Assembly (NCBI GenBank): GCA_003996215.1
Contig: QJPP01007240.1
Coordinates: 124,001-188,000 of the forward strand
Reading direction: 5' to 3'
Source: Jaltomata sinuosa
Taxonomy: Eukaryota > Streptophyta > Magnoliopsida > Solanales > Solanaceae
Length of the DNA: 64,000 nucleotides
Position 1 is the stretch's first letter. The number at the start of each line of letters is the position of its first letter. Position numbers and translations under genes: made by a program. Shown here piece after piece: positions 13,127-25,445 of this stretch. The notes beneath the pieces were generated by a model, which did no database searches, was not told the DNA's origin, and saw nothing but the letters and a program-made list of their open reading frames with translations.

Positions 13127-13316
13127 CAAGAGTCCTAGGATGTATGAAAGTCGTATTAAGTAGAGTCTCTTTCATGGGTGTGAAGCACGTCATACTTATG
13201 AGAGGTAGGCTATGAGGAATTTTAGGAACAATTTCACTTCTTTCATGATTCAATATCGTGCAATAGAGTTTAGCTCTATTTCTCCTCTCTAATCCATTCT
13301 TTATGTGTTTCAGATC

Positions 13317-14450
13317 ATGCCTCATTGCATAGCCAATGCTCGAAATGCTAATCCTTCAGTTCTAGACAACGAGGTCACAAATGTTGAATTCAGAAATGCT
13401 ATTCAGATGCTAGATCAGGCGATGACCAACCAGGCTTATCAGCAACTATCTGTTCTTGCCAACCCAAATGGTGAGACAGCCACTTCTAGAGTTAGAGACT
13501 TTGTCTGTATGAACCAGCTAGAGTTTTTAGGGTCAAAGGTTGGTGAGGACCCATAGAACTTTATTGATAAGATCAAGAATATTCTTTAGGTGATGCAAGT
13601 GATCGATACTGACAGTGTTGAGCTAGCTTCCTACTAGCTCCAGGATGTGGCTCACATTTGGTGTACTCAATAGAAGAATGGTAGGGGAAGGAATGCAGCT
13701 CCTGTGACTTGGGACTACTTTAAGCGAGAATTTCTAGATAGGTTCTTTCCAAGGGAGTTGAGAGAGGCTAAGGTTGAATAGTTTATGAATTTGAGGCAAG
13801 GATTGATGTTATTCCAAGAGTATGGGCTGAAGTTCACTCAACTTTCTAGGTATGCTCCAGCTATGGTGGCCGAGCCGAGGGCCTGGATGAGTAAGTTTGT
13901 ATTTAGGGTATTTAACTTGGTAAAGAAAGAGTGTAAGACAGTTTTGTTATTGGGGGATATTGATATCTCCAGGCTCATGACACATGCTTAGCAGATTGAG
14001 GAAGATAAATGAAAGGAAATGATAAGGGAAAATAAGAGGGCCAGAACAGAGAATTCAGGTTTTGTTTCAGTCATCAGAGGTCTAGAGGTGGACACCGATC
14101 ATCATTTCAAAAGAGGACATAGGGACCAGTTCCATCAATAGCTAGTGCCCTTACTCAGGCACCCAGGCCTAGGAATGATCAGGCAGGTAGGGGATTAGGT
14201 TCTCATTCGCAGGGAAGTGTTGCAAAAGGAACTCCCTACCCTATTTGCAATAATTGTTGTAAGAGTCACCCAGGAGAGTGCCTTTATGGCATATGTGGAT
14301 GTTTTGGGTATAGACAGATTCATCATAGGATCAAGGATTACCCTTCAGCTAAGAAGAACATTGGAGGTGGCAGGACACAGTCTACTACATCATCTCCAAT
14401 AGGTCATTAAGTCCAGCAGGGTAGCACTTCTAGTGCAGGCGATGGTCAAT
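13317..14450 (+). pseudogene. gypsy gag, decayed
   Basis: The frame opens with ATG at 13317 and follows the gag of the inverted copy closely (for example FFPRELREAKVE and YAPAMVAEPRAWMSKFV). It is interrupted by several TAG/TAA codons (near 13555, 13590, 13637, 13671, 13780 and 13990). The zinc knuckle region at about 14229-14330 is recognisable as CNNCCKSHPGEC, while the second knuckle has lost a cysteine (tyrosine in its place). Confidence 0.75.
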
Positions 14451-14518
14451 GCCAGAACTGCCTCTATGCAATGTCATCCCGCTAGGATCAGGAGAGTTCC
14501 CTCGATATAGTCACTGGT

Positions 14519-14971
14519 ATGTTGCAAGTCTTTTCTCTTGATGTTTATGCTTTACTAGACCCTAGAGCTTCTTTGTCATTTGTGACCCCTTATGTTGCTT
14601 GTAAGTTTAGAGTCAGTCCAGAACAACTCTTCAAACTCTTTTATGTCTCCACTCTTGTTGGTGAGTCAGTCCTAGCCAAGAGAATATACAAAAACTTCCC
14701 AGTTATAGTCCTTTATAGAGTCACCTCAGCTGATCTAGTAGAGTTAGAGATAAATGATTTTGATGTTATCCTTGGTGTGGATTGGTTACATGCATGTTAT
14801 GCCTCTATTGATTGCCGAACTAAAATGGTCAAGTACCAGTTTCTGAATGAGCCATTCTTAGAATGGCAAGGTGGTCCTCCTATGATGCAAGGTCATTTCA
14901 TATCTTATCTCAAGGTTAGGAAAATGATTTCTAAAGGGTATGTTTACCATATAGTTTGGGTGATGGATTAA
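14519..14971 (+). pseudogene. gypsy protease
   Basis: An open stretch of 150 codons with the retropepsin pattern: the usual active site LIDSGAS reads LLDPRAS here, so the catalytic aspartate remains but the following residues are altered. The conserved FDVILGVDWLHACYASIDCR block follows. A matching, differently damaged protease lies in the inverted insert at 15800-16153. Confidence 0.7.
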
Positions 14972-15025
14972 GAATCCAAAATCCCATATCTCAAGTTAGT
15001 CTCTGTAGTAAATGAATTTCCAAAT

Positions 15026-15795
15026 GTGTTTCCTGAGGATCTTCCCAGAGTTCCTCCTGACAGGGAGATTTACTTTGGGATAGACCTTCTCCCAAATACG
15101 CAGCCCATATCCATGCCTCCTTATAGAATGGCTCCATCTGAACTTAAGGAACTAAAGGACCAATTGAAAGATCTCCTAGATAAAGGCTTCATCAGACCCA
15201 ATATCTCCCCATGGGGTGCTCCTATCCTTTTCGTGCATAAGAAAGATAGTTCCCTCAAAATGTGCATCGACTATCGTCAGTTGAACAAAGTCACAATTAA
15301 CAATAAGTATTCCATATATAGGGAGACTCGTGCCCGCGTGTTGCACTCCCTAGGATTGATGACTTTTTCGACCAGCTTCAGAATGCTAGCTACTTCTCCA
15401 AAGTTGACCTCAGATCTGGTTATAATCAGCTCAAAATTAGAGAGTGTGACATTCCAAAGATAGAATTCAGATTTTGGTATGGTCACTATGAAATTGTGGT
15501 TATGTATTTTAGAGTAACAAATTCTCCTGCAGCCTTTATGGATTTGATGAACATGGTATTCAAGTAGTATTTGGATATGTTCGTCATTGTATTCATAGAT
15601 TATATTCTTATCTACTCTTAGAGTGAGGAGGATCATGCAAATCACTTAAGGGTAGTATTGCAAACTTTCAAGGATCGCCAGTTATTTGCTAAGTTTAGTA
15701 AGTGTGAGTTTTCGATACAGTCTATTGCTTTTCTGGGTCATGTAGTATCTAAGGAGGACATTTGAGTGGATACATAGAAGATAGAGGCAGTAAGA
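15026..15795 (+). pseudogene. gypsy reverse transcriptase, catalytic residue lost
   Basis: The fingers are well kept (FPEDLPRVPPDREIYFGIDL through IDYRQLNKVTINNKYS). A roughly 30-nt insertion follows at about 15313-15344, after which the frame resumes as RIDDFFDQLQNASYFSKVDL. The palm motif normally FIDDILIYS reads FIDYILIYS, so the second catalytic aspartate is gone. Further stops occur at the thumb. The similarity ends abruptly near 15795 at the junction with the inverted element. Confidence 0.75.
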
Positions 15796-15799
15796 CAAC

Positions 15800-16153
15800 C
15801 AAAGTACGACAATCAACCAAAGCATAACAAGCATACAACGAATCCATACCAAGAATAACATCAAAATCAGTCATCTCTAACTCTACTAAATCCGCTGAAG
15901 TGACTCTATGAAGGACTGAGATAAAGCAATTTTGGTAGATTCTTTTGGCTAGGTCTAACTCACCAACAGGAGTAGACACACAAAAGGGTTCTAAAAGCAA
16001 TTCAGGACAAATTTCGAATTTGTATGCTACATAAAGGGTCACAAAAGATAAGGAGGCATCAGGGTCCAACAAAGCATACACATCGAAAGAGAAGACTTTC
16101 AACATACCAGTAACAATGTCCGGTGAACTCTCCTGGTCCTGTCTAGAGAACAT
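15800..16153 (-). pseudogene. protease of the inverted gypsy element, truncated
   Basis: The frame includes YALLDPDASLSFVT and VILGMDSLYACYALVDCRT, then runs into unrelated text at the junction. The tryptophan of the usual GMDWLHACY block is a serine. Confidence 0.7.
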
Positions 16154-16289
16154 AGCATAAAGACAATTCTAGCGCTGACTACTAGAACTAGAAGTAGTGC
16201 CCTGCTGGGCTGGTCGACCTCTTGAAGCTGCTGAGGTAGACTGATTCCTGCTACCACCCTATCCCTTTTTAGCTAAAGGGAAATCTCAA

Positions 16290-17305
16290 ATCCTGTGACC
16301 AACCTGACCACATCCAAAACAACCCTCTATACCGGCTAGACACTCACCGGGATGATTCTTTCCACACTTGGTACAAATGGGGTAGGAAGGCCCCTTTGCA
16401 CTACTCCCCTGGGAATAAGAGCCCGCACCTATATCGAACTGATCATGATGAGGCCTCAAGGCCTAAGAAGGAGCATAAGCGGTAGAATGCACCGGTCCTT
16501 ATGACCTCTTCTGAAAGGAAGATCGATGTCCTCCTCCGTACTTTTGATGGCTAAATCACGAACTCTCATATCTGACCCTTTTGTTCTCTCTAAGCTTGTC
16601 TCCTTTGATCTAGTGAGAATGAGTCATAAGCCTGGAGATACTGATGTCACTCAACAGCATAGTAGATCTACACTCCTTCTTTACTAAATCCAAGACTCCA
16701 TAGATGTACTTGCTCATTTGATTCTGTTGGTCAGCCACCATAGCAGGAGCGTATATGGAAAGCTGAGTGAACCTCAAACTATACTCTTGGACCGTCATGG
16801 ATCCCTGTCTCAAGTTCACAAACTCCTTGGCCTTTGCTTGCCTTAACTCTCTCGGGAAGAGCCGATCGAGGAAAGCCCTCTCGAAACACTCCCAAGTCAT
16901 AGGGACTATGTCCCTAGCCGTAGCTTCCTTCCATTGTGTGAACCAGATATGAGCCACATCCTTGAGTTGATAGGATGCTAACTCAACACTATCAACCCCA
17001 GCCACTTGCACCACATCAAAGACTTTCTTCACTTCATCAATAAAGTTTAGTGGATCTTCATTCACTTTTGAACCCCAAAACTCTGGTGGGTTCATTCGAA
17101 TAAAGTCAAGAACTTGGGCCACTACCCTACCTTGAGGGTGGATGGGGATAGGAGCTGGCTGGTTGGCCTGAGCGGCTATGGTCTGGGCTAACATATGGAT
17201 GGTATTCCTGAATTCCTCATTCGTGACCTCGGGGGCCAGAACTGGAGGAACAATATTCTGAGCGCCTTGGTGAGGCAAAGCACATGGAAGCATAATTTGA
17301 AACAT
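16290..17305 (-). pseudogene. gag of the inverted gypsy element
   Basis: A 231-codon open frame (17305-16610) covers the capsid-like part, with FWGSKVNEDPLNFIDEVKKV and LFPRELRQAKAKEFVNLRQG. After a frame break, two zinc knuckles follow at about 16395-16300: CTKCGKNHPGEC and CFGCGQVGH. This gag is much less damaged than that of the outer element, which agrees with its being the later insertion. Confidence 0.75.
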
Positions 17306-17478
17306 ACATGGAAAGGATTAGAGGGATATTATAGTTAAGCTCTATCGTACAATATGACCATGAAAGAAATGAAGTTTTATAATATATCTCGTAGCTTCCC
17401 TCTCATAAGTGTGGCGTGATTCACCCACATGAAAGAGACTCTACTCGATGCTGCTTTCAGACATCCTAGGACTCCTAA

Positions 17479-17497
17479 ACCTGAGGCTCTGATACCA
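17479..17497 (-). other. Primer binding site, initiator tRNA-Met type
   Basis: The minus strand reads TGGTATCAGAGCCTCAGG right after the LTR. This is the standard plant methionine-initiator PBS, intact here. Confidence 0.8.
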
Positions 17498-17501
17498 TGT
17501 T

Positions 17502-19669
17502 TGTCATGCCCCGAGGCTACCCTCTAGATGTAACACGAGACTCGGGACTATAAGTGTCCCAAGTTAACCCTTGGTCATAGCATAACTCAGATAAATCAAT
17601 AGATAAGCGGAAACATAATAGGAATATCTGAAATCCAATGTATAGATAATCAAGTCAAATAGGAATATACATCCAAAAGGATACCCAAATACTGTCTATG
17701 TCTGAAGAGCCTCTAACTGTCATAAATATTTGCTGGGCTAAGACCCCATCTAACTCGGGAATCTGGAATGAAAACATAAAGATGGACACTTTATCTCTAG
17801 CCCTCGAATAATGAGGACTCACCAAAATCAGCTGAATGACTGGCGTAGTCTAGCCATGAGTCTGAGGGCAGGTGCCTGAATCTGCATCGTAAAAGAATGC
17901 AACAGAAAATGCGTCAGTACTATAGGATGTACTGAATATATGAGTTAAATAATAATCTGAGATAAACATGCTAAATAAACTTGTAAAGTTGAAATCATGC
18001 TATAAGTGTAAAACTGAAATGCAAGAGATTCAATGTAATGCCAAAATAAGTTATACAAATATAATAGCAATCATAATAGTTTTGAAATCTGAAGGCAAAG
18101 AGTCAATGCATTTTAAAACCTGATATTGTTTCTATGGGAGGTTCTCTAACCGACATAGACCATGTGAACTACATGGAATCTGATGTATACGCCTCATCGA
18201 AAGGACCTGATATACCTTGCCAGGGTATAAAGGCATGACTGTGGCGTGATCACTAAATTTGATGCCCAACTGAGGGGACTTAGAACCTATGGGGGCACAT
18301 AGTTCTAAGACTAAGGGTACTCTCACCCTGTCTAACTCGGTGCTAATACTACTCCCAAAACATATACATATATCTCATAATAGTGGTGACATGTCTGATG
18401 TCAAAACTGTTCATAACTTAGGTAGACATATCTGGATGCCAAACCTTTGATAAAACATATGGACATATCTAATGTCCAAAACTGTTGGAGAAGCATAAGG
18501 ATAAATCTAATGTCATGCAATTCAAAAGTCATGAATCTTAAAGCTTTGCAAAACCTTAATTCAAGATATACTTTCCTTTCTAATATCATAGCTTGAAGAA
18601 TTAGGCATGCAATTTCATAAAAACAATTAGAGGTCATGTTATCTAAACATACCAATTTTACTTGAAGACATGCAATTCAATGAAATCATGCTAAAATTCA
18701 TCATCAACATATGGGCTTTTGAAATAAACTGAGGAACTTCAATTAAATCATAGATATGTAATAAGAAATCATGAATTGATGCCTTAAGAGAAGACCCATA
18801 ACTTTTTCCCCAATTTAAGTAAGAACCCTAATTTAGAAATTCATAAATTCAATTTAGAAGATTGGGGTTTTGGGAGTAAGGTTGGAGGGAATCCCTTATT
18901 GAATATCCACATACCTTGATTGAAGCTAACCCAACTGAAATTGAAAAGATATGGAGGCTTGAACTTGGAGCTTGAGACTTGGAGCTTTGGAGAGGTTCTT
19001 TTCCCTTTTTGGAAGATGGATGAGGTAATGAGAAGGTACTTAGTCTAATAGGTTTATAAATCATGCTACGAATGGCCAAAACAACCTCACTTAGGAGTTA
19101 AAAGTGTGGAAAATAACTAAAATACCCCTGGGACATAATTAGGAAAAAGCTGGAAAAAGTTGACTTTCATGGGACCACGGATGAATTCCACGAGTCGTAG
19201 ACCAAACCACGGCTTGTGGTTTCCATTCATGATTCCTGGCCAAAGGAACAGGCTGTAGAAGCCAAACTACGGGTCAACAGGACAGACCCATAGAATGGAT
19301 TACAGCTCGTAGACCCAAGTCGTGATTCCTGGGGACATAGATGGCCTCAGATCAGGTTCCACGAGTCAACAGGACGGTTCGTAGTTCAAACTATAGTCCG
19401 TAGACTTGACCCATGGTTCATGAGAATTAGTCAATCCTCAAGTCTTGTACCACGGGTTGACAGGACGGGTCGTAGACTGAACTACGATCCATAGAACCAA
19501 CTCATGGTTCTCAGATCAGAGTCTGAACTTGGCAGACTTAAATCACAGCTCCATTTTACGACCCGTGATTCAGACCACGGTCCGTGGTTTGGACCTGTAA
19601 ACCCTGAAAAACCAAAAAAAAATCTGAGATTTTGAGTTTAAAAGCTGAATAAGTTTCCGAGGTGATACA
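17502..19669 (-). repeat. 5' LTR of the inverted gypsy element (about 2.17 kb)
   Basis: It begins TGTATCACC at 19669 and ends ...GGGGCATGACA at about 17502, four to five bases before the PBS. It carries an array of CCACGA/CCGTGG-type degenerate repeats at about 19150-19590, the counterpart of the array in the plus-strand LTR. Confidence 0.75.
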
Positions 19670-20040
19670 CATAAGAGCGTTCAGTATGTGTTCACTCAGA
19701 AGGAATTGGATCTTCGTCATAGAAGGTGGCTCGAGCTTCTTAAGGACTACGATATGAGTGTGCTTTACCATCTAGGTAAGGCCAATGTAGTGGCTGATAC
19801 ACTTAGTAGGTTGTCCATGGGTAGTGTGTCATAGGTTGAGGAAGGAAAGAAGGAATTGGCTAAGGATGTTCATAGGCTTGCTCGATTAGGAGTTCGCCTT
19901 ACAGATTCAACGAATGGTGGTGTTATTTTCAAAATGGGTCAGAATCTTCTTTGGTAGTTGAGGTGAAGGAGAAGTAAGATAACAATCCTATCTTGCACCA
20001 GTTGAAGGGTGCAGTCTATCACAAGAGGGTAGAATGTATA
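19670..20040 (+). pseudogene. gypsy RNase H to pre-integrase fragment
   Basis: The plus-strand frame resumes as HKSVQYVFTQKELDLRHRRW, then GKANVVADTLSRLSMGSVS and a stop, followed by the linker LARLGVRLTDSTNGGV. It is the continuation of the RT broken at 15795. The match is lost near 20040. Confidence 0.75.
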
Positions 20041-20104
20041 TTTCCTCAAAATTATACCGTAATTCATGTACATGAGCCTATGAATATATGTGTGTCATAT
20101 ATAC

Positions 20105-20148
<44 letters not shown>

Positions 20149-22139
20149 CAAATAAGGTAAACCACCCTTCATACCAAAATAACACTAACCTGGAGTCTAG
20201 TCAGTCCAAATTCACAACCTCAGGCCCACAATCTCATAATAGAATAAAATACAAAAATGAAAGCGATAGTAAAGAGAAACGATGGGAGAACACCACTCTA
20301 CCACTAAATCCTACCCCTAACCTATACTAAGGGTCCCTGGTCTTAATCCTAATACTAAATAAGAAACCTGAACTAAGGCTCAAGAAGAAACACTATTCTA
20401 AGGTTTCCAAAATAGGCCATATATCCAAAAATCAATATAAACCTAACCCTACCTAGCAATACCCCTAACCAACATGCAATCTATATCGTATATCATCTAC
20501 CTGAGCTAAGTCTAAAGAAACAAAAATTGTAACCTACCTTGTGATTGAACAATAAACACGAACCATCACATGAAAGTCTTACCCTTATGTAGAGCCTCAG
20601 ACCACTGTCACTCTATCAAATAAATAGTCTATGTGTTAAAATAAAACTATTGATACCCATATTAATATTTTACAAATTAGGCCAGAAATTGAGTCAAAAA
20701 TCATCCTCAAGGCCCGTCAATGAAGCCAAAAATATAATTTGCAATTATCTTTCTCGTAGGATAAGAAAAGCATGCCCGAAAGTTGGGCAAATACATGAGC
20801 CAATTAGGGGCTCAAAATTGCCCAAAAAGTCCCTTGAGCTTAAGAGAAAATCATGCATTAAAACTCGAATTTGATGGAATTAAGGTTGGTCTAAAGCATA
20901 CAAATACCGAGAATAATACGAGAAGGTGTACGGAACTTACCAAAGTGAATTATGATGAAAAATCTCAAGAAGTAAGCTTCCCCAGGTTTCAAGAATAAAA
21001 AATGGTGAGAAAATGGTCCCAAAATTCAAAGTTGGAGTATATATACTTCCCAGGGGTCCCTTCTTTGCAAAAGCAGGGAGCCCATCATGAATGCGGGACC
21101 AACCAGGCTGTATTATTGCAAACGCAATGGTTCCTTCACGAACGTGAAGAATGACCTGGAATGGGTCCCAGTAAACCCTTCTTCTGCCCGAACACAAAGG
21201 ACCCATCACAAATGTGAAAGCCAACTTTTCAGATCTTCACAAACGTAAAGGACTCCTTGTGAATGCAAATAAGAAGAGGATGCTACACTAGCAGCTGAAA
21301 ACCAGCAATTTCAAAGTCCAAAAATGACTTTGAATGGACCCTCGAGATTCATTTGGAACCCTGAACACAAACTAAATATGGTACCCAACTGAAAATGACA
21401 TTGCAGACTCAATAAAATCATTAAAATACCCAATATAGGTCTTCTTGATGAAATATTTACTGAAGTCAATACTTTCTTTATTTTACTAAAAATTTACCCA
21501 AGTGCCTAAATTGAGTTCGAAAGCTCGGGACTCGAACCAAAGATATCACTAGCCCAAAATCTATGTTCCAAAGTTGATGAAACTGATGGAATTCTCATCC
21601 GAGTCTGTTTACTAAGAATATTGATCGAAGTCGAATTTCTCAACTTTAAAAGCTCCAAAATAGGAAAACCTTTTTAAAACCCGATCGAACACGTCGACAA
21701 CCACACCACCCATACCAGCAGGTCACAAATATTATATAGAAGCTACGAGAAGTGCCAAAATGATAAAAATATATGAAAATTCTCAAAATAACCTGGAGGG
21801 TCATTATAAAACTTTGATATTAATTCATAAATCACAACATAAAATGAGGAACACTCTCATCTTGTGAACACTTTAAGAAAGTCATACTCTTTATCAAAGC
21901 ATAAGTATATATTAAGATCTTGAGAGAATTAAAAAAGTTTCATAATGAGTCATAAATTGTGTGTCTTAAAAGCATATAATACCCCTTTTAATATCATGTT
22001 ATAAATCTAAAAGTAGACCATAAATGCTTTAGAGATATCATAAAAATATTTTTATCAAATTTCATAAACTTCATCTATGTAAATGGGTAGTAAAACATCA
22101 TAAGAGACCTTCATAAGACTTATTGAAGCTTAATTATAA
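20041..22139. other. Unassigned repeat-rich DNA
   Basis: No gene is recognised. There is an AT microsatellite at 20108-20137. The interval 20990-21290 has a series of short degenerate repeats around CACGAACGTGAAG-type cores, a style common in Solanaceae LTRs, so this may be an LTR remnant in an unknown orientation. Confidence 0.35.
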
Positions 22140-22395
22140 TGGAGTCGGTATTGCTAAATTCTGTATTGCTGGTAAATGGAAATGTTGGTGTAATTGTATT
22201 CGGGCCTATACTACGTCAGCATGGAGTTAGCTGCAGGTTCGTACTGTTTAGTTTAAAGCAATAGAGGGCGCCTTCGCTTCGTAAGGCATGGCCCTATGCC
22301 TTACTCGCTCCGGGAAGTACTTCTTCGATGCAGCTCACACAGTCCTATTCAACTAGCTCTTTCCCACCAGCTCGTTCTTTACTAGGCTTTGGACA
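22140..22395. other. GC-richer block, possibly organelle-derived
   Basis: The stretch is markedly richer in G and C than its AT-rich surroundings and reads unlike the flanking repeat text (for example GGGCGCCTTCGCTTCGTAAG). It has no open frame of note. The style recalls plant mitochondrial intergenic DNA, but I cannot confirm an origin. Confidence 0.25.
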
Positions 22396-24935
22396 GTGAA
22401 ATTACATAGGGGACTTAATAGATAATAATTATTAGAGTGATTATCCAAAGATTTCGATCTTGGGAGTACATGACCAATGAGAGTATTTAGAGTTTCTTAG
22501 ATAGGATCATGTACGAATGATGACCATATTCGGAAAAGGTTTATCATAGTTAAGAGTACTTTAAATCTTTTACGTGATAAGGACTAGCTCAAGGAATCGT
22601 AATTATTTCCTTCATGTGTATCATATTCTAATTCTCTTTCATAATCATAGAGGTGATATAAATAAGTAAATACTTAAGAGAAATCATCAAATTTAGATTT
22701 AGAAGAAAAATAATATTCTTCATGTTTCATAATTTCATGGTGAAAATAGTAGATGGAATGATGATATACAAAAATTTAAGAGTGGGATTCATAAGAAGTT
22801 CACGGCATTCATAATGAATTAACATGAGTAAAAGCATGGACTTTCATAATACAACCTAACTTGTTCATAGAGAAAAATTCATAGACATGAAAAACAAAGC
22901 ATGGGGAAGAACAATGATATTTTTGCACTTATATAATAGCCTTACATACCTTAATTTTTCTAAAACAATTAATGAAAAATTCTAACTTTGAAGAAGCACT
23001 CAAAAAAATTTCTTCTTGAGATGAGTTTTCTTGAAAACCCTAAAGATTATAGTGTAGAATCTTCTTTAGAAATCATAGAGATCGTTTAAAATGCTTAGAA
23101 TTTCATGGAGGAATTTATAGCGATATGGGAGGAAGAGCATTGGAGAGAATACTCGTGGTAGGACTTGAAAAGTTAATAGGTGAATTTTTTTAGAAAAACA
23201 CACTTAAAAAGGCTTCAGGGGTCGCACATCATGGAGGACGCATTTTATGCCCTGTTGAGTGTCTTGCCTTGCCTGTATGCACACACGCTCGCGCTGGACC
23301 TCACATTATTTCCTGGCCATGCGTGACATGACTTAAAATTCTAGTCTTCTCGCATAGCAAGCCCATGGATGAGCACCACCGACAACTCTTTCATAAAATA
23401 TACATAACTCCTTGTACAGAGCTCAGATTGATGAATGATTTGATGCACTAGAAATTAGATTCGAAGAACTCTAATTGAATATGTAACCACTAGTAAAAAT
23501 TATTATCCTAGAGTTATGCTTGTTTAAAGTTAGACCTTATGCGAGCTCAATTGAAATTTTAGTCCGTAGCGTAGCTTCTAATTTGATTTTCATCTAGAGC
23601 TCTCCTTATATATCTTAAATTACCTCCAACATACTTCTTATACTTTTATCATGAATATGGGCTTTAATACTAATTCATATCTTCTTTTGGCGTATAAGAA
23701 CATTATTTCTAATAGTTGATGTCACACTTAAAATTCTTAGACCACTTCGCTCCTTCATCCTCTGTTCAATAATATAATATACTACATTTTAGACCTTTAC
23801 ACTCTAAAGGTGTTACATCCATTCTAGAGACTAACCTTCCATTCATCGCACTCCAATAGGTGACTAGATTATGAAAAACTTAAATAGGTTCAATCATAAC
23901 CCTACAACAGAGGGACCTGTAAGTTTTTCAATTAGAAATATCTATCATGTATAAGGACACCATAGAACTAGGTCTTTCTTCCTTGATCAACAACATCATC
24001 ATGTCATCAGTATTGTTAATATCAAACTTTAACCTAAATTTATTTTTTTCCCTTTTGTAATCATTAAAAAGTAAAGTGAGGCTACTATCAAATTCATGGC
24101 TGCTGGGACTACACTAATATAAACATAATACAAGATATTAAATGAAAATATGATATGAAAAACCATCTTGGGAACTCATCAAATCCAAAAAGTAAATATT
24201 ATATATGCATCCTTTTAATCGAAATAGGTAGCTACATAAGCCTATTTGTGACTGCCATGTAACAAGAGTAATACTAGTTTTTGACTTAACTTAAGAAGTG
24301 TGACTAAGGACTAGATTCACTTGCTAGAGAAAGAAAAGGTTTGAATGTGTCCGAAATAATTTTTTCAAGGAAAGCACTGACTTATGTTTTGCCTTTCAAT
24401 ATTTTCTCCTTCAGTTGCGTAATTTTGACTCCCAAAGAGGCACTCTCATCAGCCATCCTTTCTATCTTTTTTCCTAGCATTCTCCAAATCATTGATTACT
24501 TGAGTAATTAGATTTATGCTCTTGGAACTTAATTCATTCTCCCAACGGGATATTAAAGTTTGGTTCTCATCATCACTATCTTGTTCCATTCTTTGGTTTT
24601 CTCTCAAATTTTTGATGGACTGACACCCAAAGAACTAGTCAGATAATGTACCATTACTGGATTTCATCCTGTAATATTATCGAGTTGAGAATGAAAGAAG
24701 TCGCTTCACTTTAAAGTAGAGGATTATAGTAATGGTAAAAGTCACTATCGATAAGTTTAAGTTGCCGTAGTCTTCAATAAGAAAGAGGTGTTTGCGTAAG
24801 GAAAAATGAGATCTTTCCAGTCCTTAAATAACCCTTCCCAAATTTGAAGTCATTAGAATTGTTAATACTTGCACAAAATATACACAAATTGTATCCGAGC
24901 CAAACCAATTTAAAGGATAAATTGTACTCGTAGTA
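22396..24935. other. AT-rich intergenic DNA with possible LTR remnant
   Basis: No gene is seen except the decayed frame at 24350-24670. On the minus strand an LTR-like start (TGTAACACCTTTAGAG) lies at 23817, followed leftward by AT-rich text. A matching 3' end or PBS was not found, so a solo or truncated LTR is possible. Confidence 0.3.
24350..24670 (-). pseudogene. Coiled-coil coding remnant, unknown family
   Basis: The minus strand encodes, with one frameshift near 24473, a charged helical peptide: RENQRMEQDSDDENQTLISR, then WENELSSKSINLITQVINDL, then MADESASLGVKITQLKEKIL. Heptad-like spacing suggests a coiled coil. The frame break and lack of a start make it a remnant. It could come from an LTR-element accessory ORF or a host gene; I do not recognise the family. 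Confidence 0.35.
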
Positions 24936-25273
24936 TGTTGAGATTATAATGTTTAATAATTTAGTTAATATGTTAGTTAGTTAATATGTTAGTTAGTCTG
25001 TTAGAATTGATCAGTGGCAAAGCTGTAAATGTTAGCTGAATTAGTTAGTGTTAACTGAGTCGGTTAATTAGCTAGTGGATATTTTTAGTCTTCTCTTTAC
25101 ACGTGTATAAATAGTCAAGTCAGTGGAATGAAAGGAAGTAATTTTTCATTTTCCCCAAATCAACTTCATCTCTCTCTCCAGTGCTAACCGACTTTCTCTC
25201 TGCTCAATTAAAGCTTGGAGCTCCTTCCATGGAGTTTCAGCTGAATCTCTCCATCTAGTTCACGAATTCAACA
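24936..25273 (+). repeat. copia 5' LTR
   Basis: It starts TGTTGAGATTATAATG and ends TTCAACA. It contains a TATAAATA box at about 25106 followed by a pyrimidine-rich stretch, consistent with the element promoter. It has short TTAGTTAATATG-type internal repeats near its start. Confidence 0.95.
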
Positions 25274-25285
25274 TGGTATCAGAGC
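25274..25285 (+). other. copia primer binding site
   Basis: TGGTATCAGAGC directly abuts the 5' LTR and is complementary to initiator tRNA-Met. Confidence 0.9.
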
Positions 25286-25445
25286 TAAGGCTCTTTCTTC
25301 CGCACTGTTTTTCATTTTGATTTCAAAGATTTTTCTTCCTCTTTCACCTCGAATCAATCTTTCAGTTTTTCACTTCGATCTCACTTCAATCTCAAATTCT
25401 TCTTCATTTTCGATCACGAATCAACTCTTAGCTTCGATCTTAGTA

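Larger units (their letters stand above)
15795..19669 (-). mobile_element. Inverted 5' part of a related gypsy element
   Basis: Read from 19669 leftward: LTR, PBS, gag, knuckles, and a protease that breaks off at about 15800. Downstream pol and the 3' LTR are absent. The LTR start (TGTATCACCTCGGAAAC) abuts the RNase H text of the outer element exactly, as expected for a real insertion boundary. The left end is not an LTR terminus but a junction within protease. The simplest reading is insertion into the outer RNase H, followed by a deletion that removed the rest of the insert together with the outer RT-RNase H interval. Confidence 0.7.
11083..20040 (+). mobile_element. Tekay/Del-like Ty3/gypsy element, decayed, with inverted insert
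   Basis: The plus-strand order is 5' LTR, PBS, gag, protease, RT, a break at about 15795, then RNase H resuming at about 19670 and fading out near 20040. The RT text (SPWGAPILFVHKKDSSLKMC, IDYRQLNKVTI) and RNase H text (RRWLELLKDYDMSVLYH) are those of the Del/Tekay chromovirus group. The stretch between RT thumb and mid-RNase H is absent and its place is taken by an inverted piece of a related element. No integrase or 3' LTR was found. Stops are frequent throughout gag and pol. Confidence 0.8.
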
